The notes beneath the pieces are model-generated. The model was not told the origin of the DNA. It did not search any database and saw only the letters and a program-made list of their open reading frames with translations. A stretch of 64,000 nt of DNA from Actinoplanes sichuanensis. GTDB lineage: Bacteria > Actinomycetota > Actinomycetes > Mycobacteriales > Micromonosporaceae. Both the position numbers and the translations under genes were made by a program. Location: NCBI RefSeq assembly GCF_033097365.1, contig NZ_AP028461.1:12080029-12144028 (forward strand). Direction: 5' to 3'. Below are positions 16,804-25,727 of the stretch, one piece after another; position 1 is the stretch's first letter, and the number at the start of each line of letters is the position of its first letter.

Positions 16804-17609
16804 ACACGCCCGCCGCCGCCAGCGCGCTCGCCCGGCTGAGGCAGGCCCGTACAGCTTGGCTGCATCAGGCACTCGAGGTCTTTTCCGCACACCGGTTCGT
16901 GGAAGCGGTGTGGGTCGAAGGTTCACTGGGGCGCGGCGACGCCGACGCGTTCAGCGATGTCGACCTGGTGCTGGCCATCGGCGGATCGGCGCCGCCCTCG
17001 GTGTTCGGGGATCCGATCGCAGGGCTGGGACTGCCCGGCCGCGTGTTCTACACCCGCGACAAGCCGAAGAACGCCCCGGCCGGCGGCGCCTACCGGGCGG
17101 CGTGCGTCGAGCTGGTGGCGTTGCCGGTCCTGGTCGACCTTTACCTGTGGCCGGCGGCGACGGCCACGATGTCGGCCGCCGCCCGGCGGCTGTTCCAGCG
17201 CGGTGACCGGCCACCGCGCAGCGATCTGGCCTTCCTGCCGTTGATCAGTCAGTACCCCAGCGGGGACACCGGAGACAGTGACCCGTACCAGCCACAGACC
17301 GTCCTGATGCTGGTGCAACTGGCCGCGAAATACCTCGCCCGCGGCGATCACGAGCGGGAAGCCGCCATCCGCCGGCAGCTGCGCGATCCGGCAGACGCCG
17401 GCGATGCCGCCGCGCTACGACACCTACTCGCGGCCCGTGTCGACTCGAAGACGGACTCCTCGCTGCAGACAGCGATCACCGCCGTGCACCGGCTGATCGA
17501 GATCGCCGAACACCAGGCCGCGATCGCACCGGAAACCGCGACCTCCCGGTCGGGACTCGCCACGACGACGGCCGGGACACCACCGACCCGACCCGGGACC
17601 ACCTCATGA
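16800..17609 (+). CDS. Pol-beta-type nucleotidyltransferase
   Basis: 269 aa coupled to the ABC gene. Near residue 40 the motif VEGSLGRGDADAFSDVDLVLA gives the GS...DxD metal site of the nucleotidyltransferase superfamily, similar to aminoglycoside nucleotidyltransferases. It could adenylylate the product or a precursor (self-resistance or activation) or add a nucleotide to another molecule. The C-terminal tail is rich in Thr, Ser and Pro. It ends in a 4-nt overlap with the MazG-like gene. Confidence 0.82.
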   Translation: MNTPAAASALARLRQARTAWLHQALEVFSAHRFVEAVWVEGSLGRGDADAFSDVDLVLAIGGSAPPSVFGDPIAGLGLPGRVFYTRDKPKNAPAGGAYRAACVELVALPVLVDLYLWPAATATMSAAARRLFQRGDRPPRSDLAFLPLISQYPSGDTGDSDPYQPQTVLMLVQLAAKYLARGDHEREAAIRRQLRDPADAGDAAALRHLLAARVDSKTDSSLQTAITAVHRLIEIAEHQAAIAPETATSRSGLATTTAGTPPTRPGTTS

Positions 17610-18007
17610 TCGCCGGTCAGGAGACCCCGCTGCACGCCAATGACGCGCCGGTGCCGGACACGTTCACCGCGCTCGTGGCGACGGTGCACGCGCTGAACAT
17701 CCGGTTCCCGGACCACAACGGTCCGTTCGAACGGGTGACCCGGCTTGCTGAGGAATCCGGCGAGCTCGCCGCAGCGGTCAACCACGCCGAAGGCACCGGC
17801 ATCAAGGTTGCCAAGCATGGCCCGTTCGATCCGGCGCACCTGGTCAAGGAAGTGATGGATGTGATGCGCGCCGCGGTGGGGATCGCCGCGCACTACGGCG
17901 TAGTCGACGACCTGCGCACGGCGATCACCGACCACTACCAGCGGCACGTTGCCCTGGGTTTGATCGAGGCGCCACAGCCGGGCGGAGATCAGCATGGTGA
18001 CCGCTGA
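17606..18007 (+). CDS. MazG-like nucleotide pyrophosphohydrolase
   Basis: 133 aa, all-alpha MazG/HisE-type fold inferred from EESGELAAAV (about 50-59) and the later KEVMDVMRA, which provide the ExxE and ExxD magnesium ligands. Such proteins cleave NTPs to NMP and PPi and often remove non-canonical nucleotides. In a deazapurine operon this could prevent the analogue triphosphate accumulating. The start overlaps the nucleotidyltransferase stop by 4 nt and the end overlaps the MFS gene by 14 nt. Confidence 0.8.
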   Translation: MIAGQETPLHANDAPVPDTFTALVATVHALNIRFPDHNGPFERVTRLAEESGELAAAVNHAEGTGIKVAKHGPFDPAHLVKEVMDVMRAAVGIAAHYGVVDDLRTAITDHYQRHVALGLIEAPQPGGDQHGDR

Positions 18008-19298
18008 CCGCCGCCCGCCTGCTGGCGCCGAACTGGTGCCGACGTGGCGTGGCAGTGGCCGTCAGGTGCGGCGGCTATGGGCGGCGTACGCGATCTCGCA
18101 GGCCGGAAGCGGTATCGGCACCGGCGCGCTGCCGCTGGTGGCGATCCTGCTGCTGGATGCCTCGGACTGGCAGATCTCGCTGCTGGCCGCGGTAGCGGGG
18201 ATCGCCGGCGCCGCCGCCGTAGTTCCGCTCGGGCCGTGGGTCGAGTTCCACCGCAAACGCCCCGTCATGATCGGCGCCGACCTGCTGCGCGGTGTCACCC
18301 TGCTCAGCGTCCCGGTCGCCGCCTGGGCCGGCGGGCTGACCTTCGGCCAGCTGTGTCTGGTGGCCGGCGCGCAGACGATCGGCACGATCCTGTCCTCGGC
18401 GGCCAGCACCGCCTACCTGAAGTCGTTGGTGCCCGCCGACCGGCAGGTGCTGGTCAACGCGCGGTGGGAGAGCACCATGTGGACGGCCAGCACCCTCGGC
18501 CCACCGGCAGGCGGGATGCTGGTCTCCTGGCTCGGCGCCCTCGCCGCGCTCCTGGTCAACGCGGCCAGCTTCCTGCTGTCGGCGCTCACGCTGGGACGCA
18601 TCCGGCACCGTGAACCAGCACCCGCCGCCCCGGCGAACGGCCGGCACTCGCTGGCGGAGATGACCGCGGGCTGGCGGCACATCGCCGCGCACCCGCTCCT
18701 CGTCCGATTGTTCGGGCATGCCCTCATTTTCGGCGGTTGTATCGTCGCATCCACGCCGCTGATCGCCGTGCTCATGCTGCGCGACCTCGGGTTCAGCCCG
18801 GCACAGTACGGCCTCGCCCTCGGAGTGCCGTGCGCGGCCGGGATCCTCGGTTCGGTGCTCGCACCGCGGATCATCGGCCGGGCCGGGTTGATGCCGACGC
18901 TGCTGGTCGCCGGGGCCGCCCGCTGCCTGTGGATGGCCGTGATCCCGTTCGCGCCGGCCACGACCGCCGGCCTGGGTTTGATCATCGCTGCGGACACGCT
19001 GCTGCTGTGGTGTGCCGGGGTCTTCAACCCGGCGTTCTCGACCTATCGGATGCGGGCGGTCGCCGACGGCTACCTGGCCCGGGTGACCGCGGCGTGGGCG
19101 GTCAGCAGCAAGGTCGCCCAGCCCATCGTGATCGCGGCCGCCGGCGTGGCCGCCGCAGCGGTCGGCGCCCGAACGGCGCTGCTCGGTCTGGCCGGTGCGC
19201 TGCTGGCCAGCACGATCGTGCTGCCCTGGCGCAGCTGGACCACCCCAGGCCCGGCCGCAGGTAGCGGGCCAGGATCAGCCACGGGGGCACGTCCGTGA
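17994..19298 (+). CDS. Major facilitator superfamily exporter
   Basis: 434 aa, about 12 hydrophobic segments: GTGALPLVAILLL near the N-terminus, several Ala/Leu/Val-rich helices and a loop of basic residues in the middle (about 200-220). The layout matches the MFS drug-efflux group common in antibiotic clusters. It begins inside the MazG-like gene and ends overlapping the next kinase start by 4 nt, so it belongs to the operon and is a second candidate product or resistance exporter besides the ABC protein. Confidence 0.88.
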   Translation: MVTADRRPPAGAELVPTWRGSGRQVRRLWAAYAISQAGSGIGTGALPLVAILLLDASDWQISLLAAVAGIAGAAAVVPLGPWVEFHRKRPVMIGADLLRGVTLLSVPVAAWAGGLTFGQLCLVAGAQTIGTILSSAASTAYLKSLVPADRQVLVNARWESTMWTASTLGPPAGGMLVSWLGALAALLVNAASFLLSALTLGRIRHREPAPAAPANGRHSLAEMTAGWRHIAAHPLLVRLFGHALIFGGCIVASTPLIAVLMLRDLGFSPAQYGLALGVPCAAGILGSVLAPRIIGRAGLMPTLLVAGAARCLWMAVIPFAPATTAGLGLIIAADTLLLWCAGVFNPAFSTYRMRAVADGYLARVTAAWAVSSKVAQPIVIAAAGVAAAAVGARTALLGLAGALLASTIVLPWRSWTTPGPAAGSGPGSATGARP

Positions 19299-20092
19299 GT
19301 GACCCGATGCAGCGCGGCCGGTTCGCACGCCCTCACCGGAACGGCGACACCATCGAACGCGCGATCAGTCCCGCTGCAGCCAACGTGCACGCCCTGCTCG
19401 CCCATCTCGAGCGGCAGGGTTTCACGTTGTCGCCGCGGCTGCACGCGACGACTGCCGACGGCACCCGCGAAATCCTCGGCTACCTGCCCGGGGACAGCGG
19501 ATACCCGCCGCTGGCCCTCGCGTGGCGCTCCGAGGAAACCCTGATCTCCGTCGCCGATGCGGTCCGGGATCTGCACGACGCCACCCAGGGATTCGTCGCC
19601 CCGGAACCCGAGCGCTGCCACCGGATGGAACTCGCGGTCCCCGCCGTCATCGACTGCATCGGTCACGGCGACCTGGCGCCGTGGAACATCCTGCTCGACG
19701 GCACCCGCGTGACCGGCATCATCGACTGGGACACCGCCGGGCCCAGCAACCGCGTCTGGGACCTGGCCTACCTGGCCCACCACCTGGTGCCGTTTCATCC
19801 CACCGAGGATCTGGCCGGGTTCGGCTGGGACACCGAACCCGACCGGGCCGGCCGACTGCGGCTACTCACGGGCGCCTACGGACACGACGTCCGGGCCGAG
19901 CAGATCGTCGACTTCGCCGCCCTGCGGCTGCTGGCGATGGCCGCGCACCTCGACGACCGCATCCATGCCGCCGATCCGGCCTACACCGTGCACGCCGACG
20001 AGGACCATCCCGCCGGATACCGGCGTGCCGTCGCGTACATCCTGGCCCACCGTGCCGAGTTGCTCGGCCAGCCGCCCGCCCGCACCCGATAA
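19295..20092 (+). CDS. Aminoglycoside-phosphotransferase-like kinase
   Basis: 265 aa from GTG 19295, overlapping the MFS gene. The catalytic loop is IGHGDLAPWNILLDG (about 124-138) and the metal site is IIDWDTAG. The N-terminal lobe is shortened compared with typical APH proteins (about 265 against 290-330). It probably phosphorylates a hydroxyl of a small molecule; the substrate may be the pathway product. The next gene follows after 14 nt with AAAGGAGA. Confidence 0.82.
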   Translation: MSDPMQRGRFARPHRNGDTIERAISPAAANVHALLAHLERQGFTLSPRLHATTADGTREILGYLPGDSGYPPLALAWRSEETLISVADAVRDLHDATQGFVAPEPERCHRMELAVPAVIDCIGHGDLAPWNILLDGTRVTGIIDWDTAGPSNRVWDLAYLAHHLVPFHPTEDLAGFGWDTEPDRAGRLRLLTGAYGHDVRAEQIVDFAALRLLAMAAHLDDRIHAADPAYTVHADEDHPAGYRRAVAYILAHRAELLGQPPARTR

Positions 20093-20106
20093 AGGAGACC
20101 GCACCG

Positions 20107-20628
20107 GTGAAGCGCATCGCCATCGTCGGCAACGGCGGAGCCGGCAAAACCGTCCTGGCCAACCGGCTCGGCCCCCTGCTGGGCATCCCAGTGACCTATC
20201 TGGACGCGCTTCGCTACACCCACACCTGGACGGTGATCCCCGAAGAGGTCTACGCCGCCCGGCAGCGCGAGGTCGTCGACCGCGATCGGTGGATCATCGA
20301 CGGCAACTCGTTGCTGTCGATGCCGGTGAGGATGGCAGCGGCCGACACGGTGATCATCGTCGATCCGCCGCCGCTGGTGTGCCTGTGGGGGATCCTGCGG
20401 CGGCGATGGCGCTACCGGGGCGGACGGCACCCCGACGGCGTGCATGACCGCATCACCCTTGACTTCCTCTGGTACGTGGCCCATCGGTTCCGGCGCACTC
20501 ACCTGCCGCGCGTGCGGGCCTGCATCGCCGAGCACTTCCGGGGCGATCAAGTCGTGCACCTGACCAGCCATGCGCAGGCCGATCGCTACCTCGACCAGCT
20601 CACCCGCCGTACCGGCAGCCCACCATGA
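20107..20628 (+). CDS. P-loop kinase of the topology-modulation (FlaR-like) group
   Basis: 173 aa from GTG 20107. Walker A is GNGGAGKT at about 8-15, followed by the LDALRY(T)HTW region and VDRDRWIIDGN, typical of adenylate-kinase-like proteins labelled FlaR or topology modulation. The RRRWRYRGG lid is arginine rich. The biochemical substrate of this family is not established. It continues the operon of the APH-like gene; a 188-nt gap follows. Confidence 0.8.
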   Translation: MKRIAIVGNGGAGKTVLANRLGPLLGIPVTYLDALRYTHTWTVIPEEVYAARQREVVDRDRWIIDGNSLLSMPVRMAAADTVIIVDPPPLVCLWGILRRRWRYRGGRHPDGVHDRITLDFLWYVAHRFRRTHLPRVRACIAEHFRGDQVVHLTSHAQADRYLDQLTRRTGSPP

Positions 20629-20816
20629 GCGAGTCGTCCCCTCCCTGTCGCCGGCCCTACCGCCACGGCCATCCGCATACGCCGATCCGGGAATTGCCGG
20701 ACACGTCGATATAGGCGCCCGTCGCGTACCTGCCGAGGTCCCCGGGAGCCGCGCACTGCAGGGCCTGCGCCGCTCCGACACCTTGCCGGTGCCCTGTTGA
20801 TGAAGGAGAGAACACG

Positions 20817-21428
20817 TTGACTGTCCCGCACCGTCCCGAGCTAACCAGCTTGCCTCCGCAGCATCCGGTGGATGTCTTCCTGATGTTCACCGACGGCGAC
20901 CGGATTCTGCTGGCGCTACGGGAGGGCACCGGATACCGCGACGGCTGGTGGAACGTCCCGTCCGGCAAGCTGGAACACGACGAGGACGCGCTCACCGGGG
21001 TCCGGCGGGAGGCCTTCGAGGAAATCGGGGTGCGGTTCACCGGTGACGAACCCCGCTTCGCCGGCGTCGTGCACCACCGCAACCCTGAGGGACAGGGCCG
21101 GGTCGCGCTGATCTTCGCGGCCGAGTTCGATGCGAGCCGCCACGGCGAACCGGTCAACCGCGAGCCGCACAAGTGCGCGGACATCCGCTGGTGGCCGCTC
21201 ACCGACGAGCTGCCACCGAACACGGTGCCGTACACCGCCGCCGGCATCGAGGTCTGGCGCAACGGCGGGGGACTGCAGATCAGCGGATGGCAAGAGCAAG
21301 CAGATCGTGTTCTGCCGCGTCCGGACCGTCACACCACCGCGACCGCCCTTGACCGCGATGAGCCGAAGACCGGAGACACGGCGATGACGAACGACCGCAC
21401 GCGAGCGACCCCGGGCCGGGCCCAATGA
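20817..21428 (+). CDS. Nudix hydrolase
   Basis: 203 aa from TTG 20817, chosen because GAAGGAGAG lies 7 nt upstream (20802-20810) and no ATG or GTG fits. The Nudix box is SGKLEHDEDALTGVRREAFEEIGV (GX5EX7REXXEE layout) at about 55-78. It is similar to the NTP-pyrophosphohydrolase or mutator branch. The C-terminal 40 residues are low-complexity and may not fold. It is probably part of nucleotide housekeeping in the pathway. Confidence 0.85.
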   Translation: MTVPHRPELTSLPPQHPVDVFLMFTDGDRILLALREGTGYRDGWWNVPSGKLEHDEDALTGVRREAFEEIGVRFTGDEPRFAGVVHHRNPEGQGRVALIFAAEFDASRHGEPVNREPHKCADIRWWPLTDELPPNTVPYTAAGIEVWRNGGGLQISGWQEQADRVLPRPDRHTTATALDRDEPKTGDTAMTNDRTRATPGRAQ

Positions 21429-21558
21429 TCAGCAACGCGGGACCTGCCCGGCCCGGCCACGATGATCCCGTCCCGCTGGACGACGTTATGCCGCCGCATC
21501 AGCTTCATGCCGGTGGGATCGCGCGGGGCGGACACGGCTGGTACCGGAAGCCCCGCCG

Positions 21559-22497
21559 ATGACAGCCGTGTTTACGACCCGCCCCTCGTGGGAGACGGTG
21601 CCCGCCGGGTTGGCCCGAGCGGTCGAAGAGTGCGTCGGCAGCCCGATCGTCGCCGTCCGCGATGTGCACGGCGGCATGACCCCCGGTCCGGCTGCCGTGG
21701 TGACGTTCTGCAACGACGATGCGGTCTTCGTGAAAGCGATCAGCCAGCGGATCAACGCCCGCTCACACGAGCTCTACCAGCAGGAAGCCGCCGTCCTGTC
21801 GGTCCTGCCCACCGACGTTCCCGCCACCCGTCTCCGCAGGGTCATCAACATCGGCGACTGGATAGTGCTCGTCATGGATCCGGTTTCAGGGTCGGTCGCC
21901 GGGCCGCCCTGGACGACGACGTCGGTGGCTGCGGTGGCGAGGGCCTGCGCCGCCGTGGCGCGGGTGCCTGCCCCGGCCGGTGTGCCGCCGGTACTCGACC
22001 GGCTACCCGATCTTGAGGGCTGGACCGTGCTGGCCGCGGAGCCCGACGCGCTGACCAGCTGGGAGGCCCGTCACGTCGAGCGGCTTGCCGCTGCGACGAC
22101 AGGGTGGCGGGAGTGGACCGCCGGGCAGTGGCTGACGCACCAGGACATCCGCGCCGACAACGCGATCATCGACCCCACCCACGGCACCGCCGTGCTCGTC
22201 GACTGGGGTTCCGGCGCCGCGGGTGCGCCGTGGCTCGATCACGCGTTGCTGGCCGCCGACGTAGTGGCGGCAGGCCATGCCGAGGGACCCGACACCGCCC
22301 GGCGGCAGGCACGGGATCTGCTGGCCGGCCAGCTCGCCGAGGCCGCCCGATTCGTGGTCGCGCAGGCCGGCATGTGGCGCCGGAACTCGACGCTGGCCGC
22401 TCATCCCGGCATGCCCACCCACCGGCGGTGGCAACGGGCCCGCGCGGACGCCTTGCAGCCGCTCATCGAGGACCTCCTGACCATGGTCGAACAATGA
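21559..22497 (+). CDS. APH/choline-kinase-like phosphotransferase
   Basis: 312 aa. The catalytic loop reads WLTHQDIRADNAII (His-x-Asp variant HQD with Asn five residues on) and the metal Asp is in VLVDWGSGAAG. This HxDxxxxN form is the standard APH arrangement. It is distantly related to the kinase at 19295, with a full-length N-lobe. Substrate unknown. The start at ATG 21559 gives a good N-terminus. Confidence 0.8.
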   Translation: MTAVFTTRPSWETVPAGLARAVEECVGSPIVAVRDVHGGMTPGPAAVVTFCNDDAVFVKAISQRINARSHELYQQEAAVLSVLPTDVPATRLRRVINIGDWIVLVMDPVSGSVAGPPWTTTSVAAVARACAAVARVPAPAGVPPVLDRLPDLEGWTVLAAEPDALTSWEARHVERLAAATTGWREWTAGQWLTHQDIRADNAIIDPTHGTAVLVDWGSGAAGAPWLDHALLAADVVAAGHAEGPDTARRQARDLLAGQLAEAARFVVAQAGMWRRNSTLAAHPGMPTHRRWQRARADALQPLIEDLLTMVEQ

Positions 22498-22738
22498 CGC
22501 GCCCGGCGACCGAGCCGACACGCTCCCTGCCCTACCAGGCAAACGGAGCGAGGCATCCTCTTCTTCCCCCGTCTGATCGCGGTCGCACCGGTCCGTTCCG
22601 GGAGACCGCGCTACCGGTCCGTGCGGACCGGCAACTGGTCGCCTATAGGCCGCATCACCGATATCGGTGGCAGCGACGGCCTCTGCCGCTGACCAGGCAC
22701 ATCAACCCACTATCGCGACGCCTGCGAATGGAGGAGCC

Positions 22739-23863
22739 ATGACAGACCTCGATGACGCCTTCGACGCCGAACCGGCCGAGGCATTCCACCGCCACGAGCG
22801 CTGGGGCGAGACCGTGCACCGGTCGACGCCGGAGTCGATCCGTCGTGAACTGGCCGCTCTGCAGGTGCAGCCAGGCGATCGGGTGTTGGAAGTGGGGACC
22901 GGCTCCGGCTACAGCGCTGCCCTGCTGGCCCGGTTGTGCGCGCCGGGTGGCCGGGTGACCAGTGTCGACATCAGCGATGAACTCATCCGGCGCGCCAAGG
23001 CGATCCACGCCGAGCGGGGCATCACCGGTGTCGACTTCCGCGTCGGCGACGGGCTGGCCGATGTTCCCGCCGATGGGCCTGTCGATCGCGTGGTGGCGTG
23101 GTGTGCCCCGCCGCGGCTCTGCCGGTCGTGGACCGAGCAGGTCGTGGACGGTGGGCGGCTCGTCGCGTGCCTGCCGATCGCGACGTTGCCGTCGATCACG
23201 CTGATCGCCACCATCACCGTCACCGCCGGGCGACCTCGTATCGAGGCCGTCACCGGCGGCGGCTACGCCCAGAGCACTCCCACGGCGGTCGACGACGCCC
23301 AGACCGTCCCCGGCCGCTTCGTCGACTACTGCGACGATCAACCCGATCCGTCCTGGATCGGTATTTGCTGGCGTGCTGCTGACAACCCGCAGCACACCGG
23401 CGCCAGCAATGCCCTCCACCAACTGCTGAACCCCGGGTACACCGCCATGTACCGGCAGATGGAGCAGGACTGGCGTTCCTGGTACACCTGGACCGCCGCG
23501 CTCAGCGACCCGCAGCTGAGCGCCGTGTCGCTGCGCAACGAGATCCGCGGGCTCGGGCACACGACGCCACGCTCCGCCGCAATGATCTTGACCGATGGGG
23601 CCATCATCGCCGATCGGGAGGACTCGCCGTCGCTGTTCGCCTTACGGGCCTGGCTGGCGCGGTGGGAGCGGGACGGCCGCCCGGTGCCCGAGTCGTTTCC
23701 CTGCACTCTCGTGCCCTACGACGGCCCCGACCTGCTGGGCTGGAACTTGCAGGTCAGCCAGGGCGGTGTGACGTCCCGACCGGGAAACGTCGCGGGGCAA
23801 GGATTCCCCGCCGGCCCCGGTCCCGGGCAGCCAAACCATCGAGGCGGAAGGACACTGCCGTGA
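22739..23863 (+). CDS. Protein-isoaspartate-methyltransferase-like enzyme with C-terminal extension
   Basis: 374 aa from ATG 22739 (GAGGAG at 22731-22736, rather close). The PCMT-type core includes VLEVGTGSGYSAALLARL (motif I, about 47-64) and VDISDELIRRAK, then DRVVAWCAPPR where PCMTs have the post-motif. The N-terminal PCMT substrate segment is short (ETVHRSTPESIRREL). The C-terminal 180 residues are an extra domain. Relatives act in RiPP pathways that install isoaspartate. The gene ends in a GTGA overlap with a 59-codon ORF. Confidence 0.8.
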   Translation: MTDLDDAFDAEPAEAFHRHERWGETVHRSTPESIRRELAALQVQPGDRVLEVGTGSGYSAALLARLCAPGGRVTSVDISDELIRRAKAIHAERGITGVDFRVGDGLADVPADGPVDRVVAWCAPPRLCRSWTEQVVDGGRLVACLPIATLPSITLIATITVTAGRPRIEAVTGGGYAQSTPTAVDDAQTVPGRFVDYCDDQPDPSWIGICWRAADNPQHTGASNALHQLLNPGYTAMYRQMEQDWRSWYTWTAALSDPQLSAVSLRNEIRGLGHTTPRSAAMILTDGAIIADREDSPSLFALRAWLARWERDGRPVPESFPCTLVPYDGPDLLGWNLQVSQGGVTSRPGNVAGQGFPAGPGPGQPNHRGGRTLP

Positions 23864-24039
23864 CCAGTCGGTACCGCGCCATCGGCGTCGTTCACGTCGT
23901 CCGGCTGGACGCAACCAGGGCCCCCGCGGCGACCTCGATGATCCGTGCCGACCAGCCCCTGCACCTGGTCGCCACGGTGGCGCGACCGCTTCTGTTCCTA
24001 CTGGGTGTTCATTTTCGTGAACGGAGGCCTTCCCCATGA
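23860..24039 (+). CDS. Candidate 59-aa small protein coupled at both ends
   Basis: GTG 23860 overlaps the stop of the methyltransferase gene (GTGA), and the small ORF's own stop overlaps ATG 24036 of the DUF402 gene (ATGA). This double coupling is the main evidence that it is translated; GGCGGAAGGA upstream could bind ribosomes. The peptide begins MTSRYRAIGVVHVVRLDA and has no cysteine, one hydrophobic stretch near 35-50 (LHLVATVARPLLFLLGV) and a basic end. It could be a membrane microprotein or a RiPP precursor for the flanking methyltransferases, or an accident of spacing. Confidence 0.4.
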   Translation: MTSRYRAIGVVHVVRLDATRAPAATSMIRADQPLHLVATVARPLLFLLGVHFRERRPSP

Positions 24040-24740
24040 CACCTGCAGTCTTCGAACCCGGTTCGACCGTCGTCCGACGCGACGTCCGCGACGGCAAAGT
24101 CTGGACCGCCGCCCCGCACCGCGTCCTCGCGGACGACGGCCACCAGCTGGTCCTCGTGACCTGGCCCGGCACTGCCGGATACACCCTGGCCAACTGGATC
24201 AAGTCCTTGACCGGCGCCGGTCAACAGGCCCGCCAGCAGGCGGTCACCGACTTGGTCGACGGTGACTGGGAGCTCGGCCGCTGGGTCTGGCGCGACACCA
24301 TCGTCGTCACCTGGATCGGCCTCGACCCCGATTTCAGCCTCCAGCACTACCAGCCCGTCGACGGCAGCCCCGGCCACTGGAAGATCAATTTCGAGCGGCC
24401 AGTGATCCGACGGCCGACCTTCCTCGATACGTGCGATCTCCTGCTCGACCTCATCACCGACCCTGGCGGCAACACCTGGCGGTGGAAAGACGAAGCCGAG
24501 TACGAGCAGATCCGGCGGGCCGGCCTCGTCCCCGACAGCGAACATGAGCGGGTGCAGGCGGCCCGACAGCGGGCCATCGCCTTCGCCGAAGCCGGGCGTG
24601 GACCCCTCACCGAGGACTGGACGACCTGGCGGGTGCCTGCCGACCTTGCCCGACGGCGTCCTGACCACCCACCCCTAACGCCGCGCCGGGTACGGCACCC
24701 ACCCTCGCCCAGCAATCCAGCACCAGACGCTGCCCCATGA
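24036..24740 (+). CDS. DUF402-domain nucleotide hydrolase-like protein
   Basis: 234 aa. Family features are the aromatic/acidic core WKINFERPVIR ... FLDTCDLLLDLIT ... WRWKDEAEYEQ, where DUF402 proteins place their metal-binding Asp/Glu residues. Characterised relatives include FomD, which releases CMP from a phosphonate conjugate in fosfomycin synthesis, and nucleoside-diphosphate phosphatases. A role in removing a nucleotide group from an intermediate fits the surroundings. The gene is tightly coupled to the small ORF before it and to the methyltransferase after it (ATGA). Confidence 0.78.
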   Translation: MTPAVFEPGSTVVRRDVRDGKVWTAAPHRVLADDGHQLVLVTWPGTAGYTLANWIKSLTGAGQQARQQAVTDLVDGDWELGRWVWRDTIVVTWIGLDPDFSLQHYQPVDGSPGHWKINFERPVIRRPTFLDTCDLLLDLITDPGGNTWRWKDEAEYEQIRRAGLVPDSEHERVQAARQRAIAFAEAGRGPLTEDWTTWRVPADLARRRPDHPPLTPRRVRHPPSPSNPAPDAAP

Positions 24741-25372
24741 CAACCACCGAACATCCCCGGAAGGGACGACCAGTAGTGGACACCACGGTCGAGAGCACCT
24801 CACCAGACCGGCTGCGCGCCGACCTGGCAGCACACCTGACAGCGAAGGGCTGGACCCGCACCCCGGCAGTCGAGCGCGCCTTCCGCACCGTGCCGCGGCA
24901 CCTGTTCGTACCGGACACGGTCGGCCTGGAACAGGCGTACGCGGACAAGATCGTCGCGACCAAACGCGGACCCGACGGTAAGACAACGAGTTCGGTGTCC
25001 GCCCCATGGGTGCAAGCCTTCATGCTCGCCGAGGCCGGGCTCAAGCCCGGCGCCCGGGTCCTCGAGGTCGGCTCCGGCGGCTACCAGGCAGCCCTGATCG
25101 CCGAGCTGGTCGGCCCGGACGGACTGGTCGTTACCGTCGATATCGACGCCGATATCACCGGACTCGCCCGCACCTACCTCGACCGGGCCGGCTACCCGCA
25201 CGTACAGGTGGTGCACGGTGACGGCGACCTCGGGCACCTACCCGGCGCCCCCTACGACGCGATCATCATCACCATGGAAGCCGGCGACGTCTCGCCGTTC
25301 TGGGTTACACAACTCGCCCCCGACGGACGGATCGTCCTGCCGCTGCGGTTCCCTGTCAAGTCTTCGTGTTGA
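24737..25372 (+). pseudogene. FxLD-system-type, PCMT-like methyltransferase, 3' truncated
   Basis: 211 codons from ATG 24737. N-terminal PCMT-like region FRTVPRHLFVP (about 51-61), motif I VLEVGSGGYQAAL, VTVDIDADI, then APYDAIIITMEAGD. The sequence resembles methyltransferases found in FxLD lanthipeptide loci, which are roughly 400 residues. Here homology stops after GRIVLPLR (about base 25348) and the frame ends nine codons later in unrelated sequence. The C-terminal half seems to have been removed by rearrangement in the adjoining IS-rich segment. Whether the remaining catalytic half is active is uncertain. Confidence 0.7.
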
Positions 25373-25727
25373 TGCCGCCCTTTCCTGAAAGGCACGGACT
25401 GCGATGGTGGTAGGCAGCCAGGTAGCCGAGTTCCTCCGTGTTGATGACGGTGTCGGAATACGCCTGACCGAAAGGCGTAGGCCGCAAGATGGCCCCGCCG
25501 TAGTTGCAGCAAACAACGACAAGCCGTTGATCTCATCTTGGCCTTGCTCTAGGGGTCTCATCGTCGACAACGAGGTCCTGGCACACATCTGGCCGTCCCA
25601 CCACAAGAACGTGCACTTCCACAGCACCCATTCTGTCGACATCGACGGCGAATTCGACGAGCTCGACACCGACGGCTACCGGCCTCTCAGGATGGCCGAG
25701 ACTCGCCCGGCGACCGATTGACCGCGC
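25373..25727. other. Rearranged segment with unassigned coding fragments
   Basis: No intact gene. A minus-strand open stretch ending at 25356 and reaching about 25530 encodes about 55 residues with natural composition (NYGGAILRPTPFGQAYSDT). A plus-strand stretch ending at 25721 contains VHFHSTHSVDIDGEFDELD. Neither has a start or a family I can name. Both look like pieces of genes trapped during the rearrangement that truncated the methyltransferase. Confidence 0.4.

Noticed and set aside
22500..22738. N-terminal extension of the 22739 methyltransferase to GTG 22667
   Set aside because: The added 24 residues have no family match, and the GAGGAG before ATG 22739 fits the shorter form.
24737..25372. 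Complete FxLD lanthipeptide cluster
   Set aside because: Only a truncated methyltransferase of that type is present; no lanthipeptide dehydratase, cyclase or Cys-containing precursor was found nearby.
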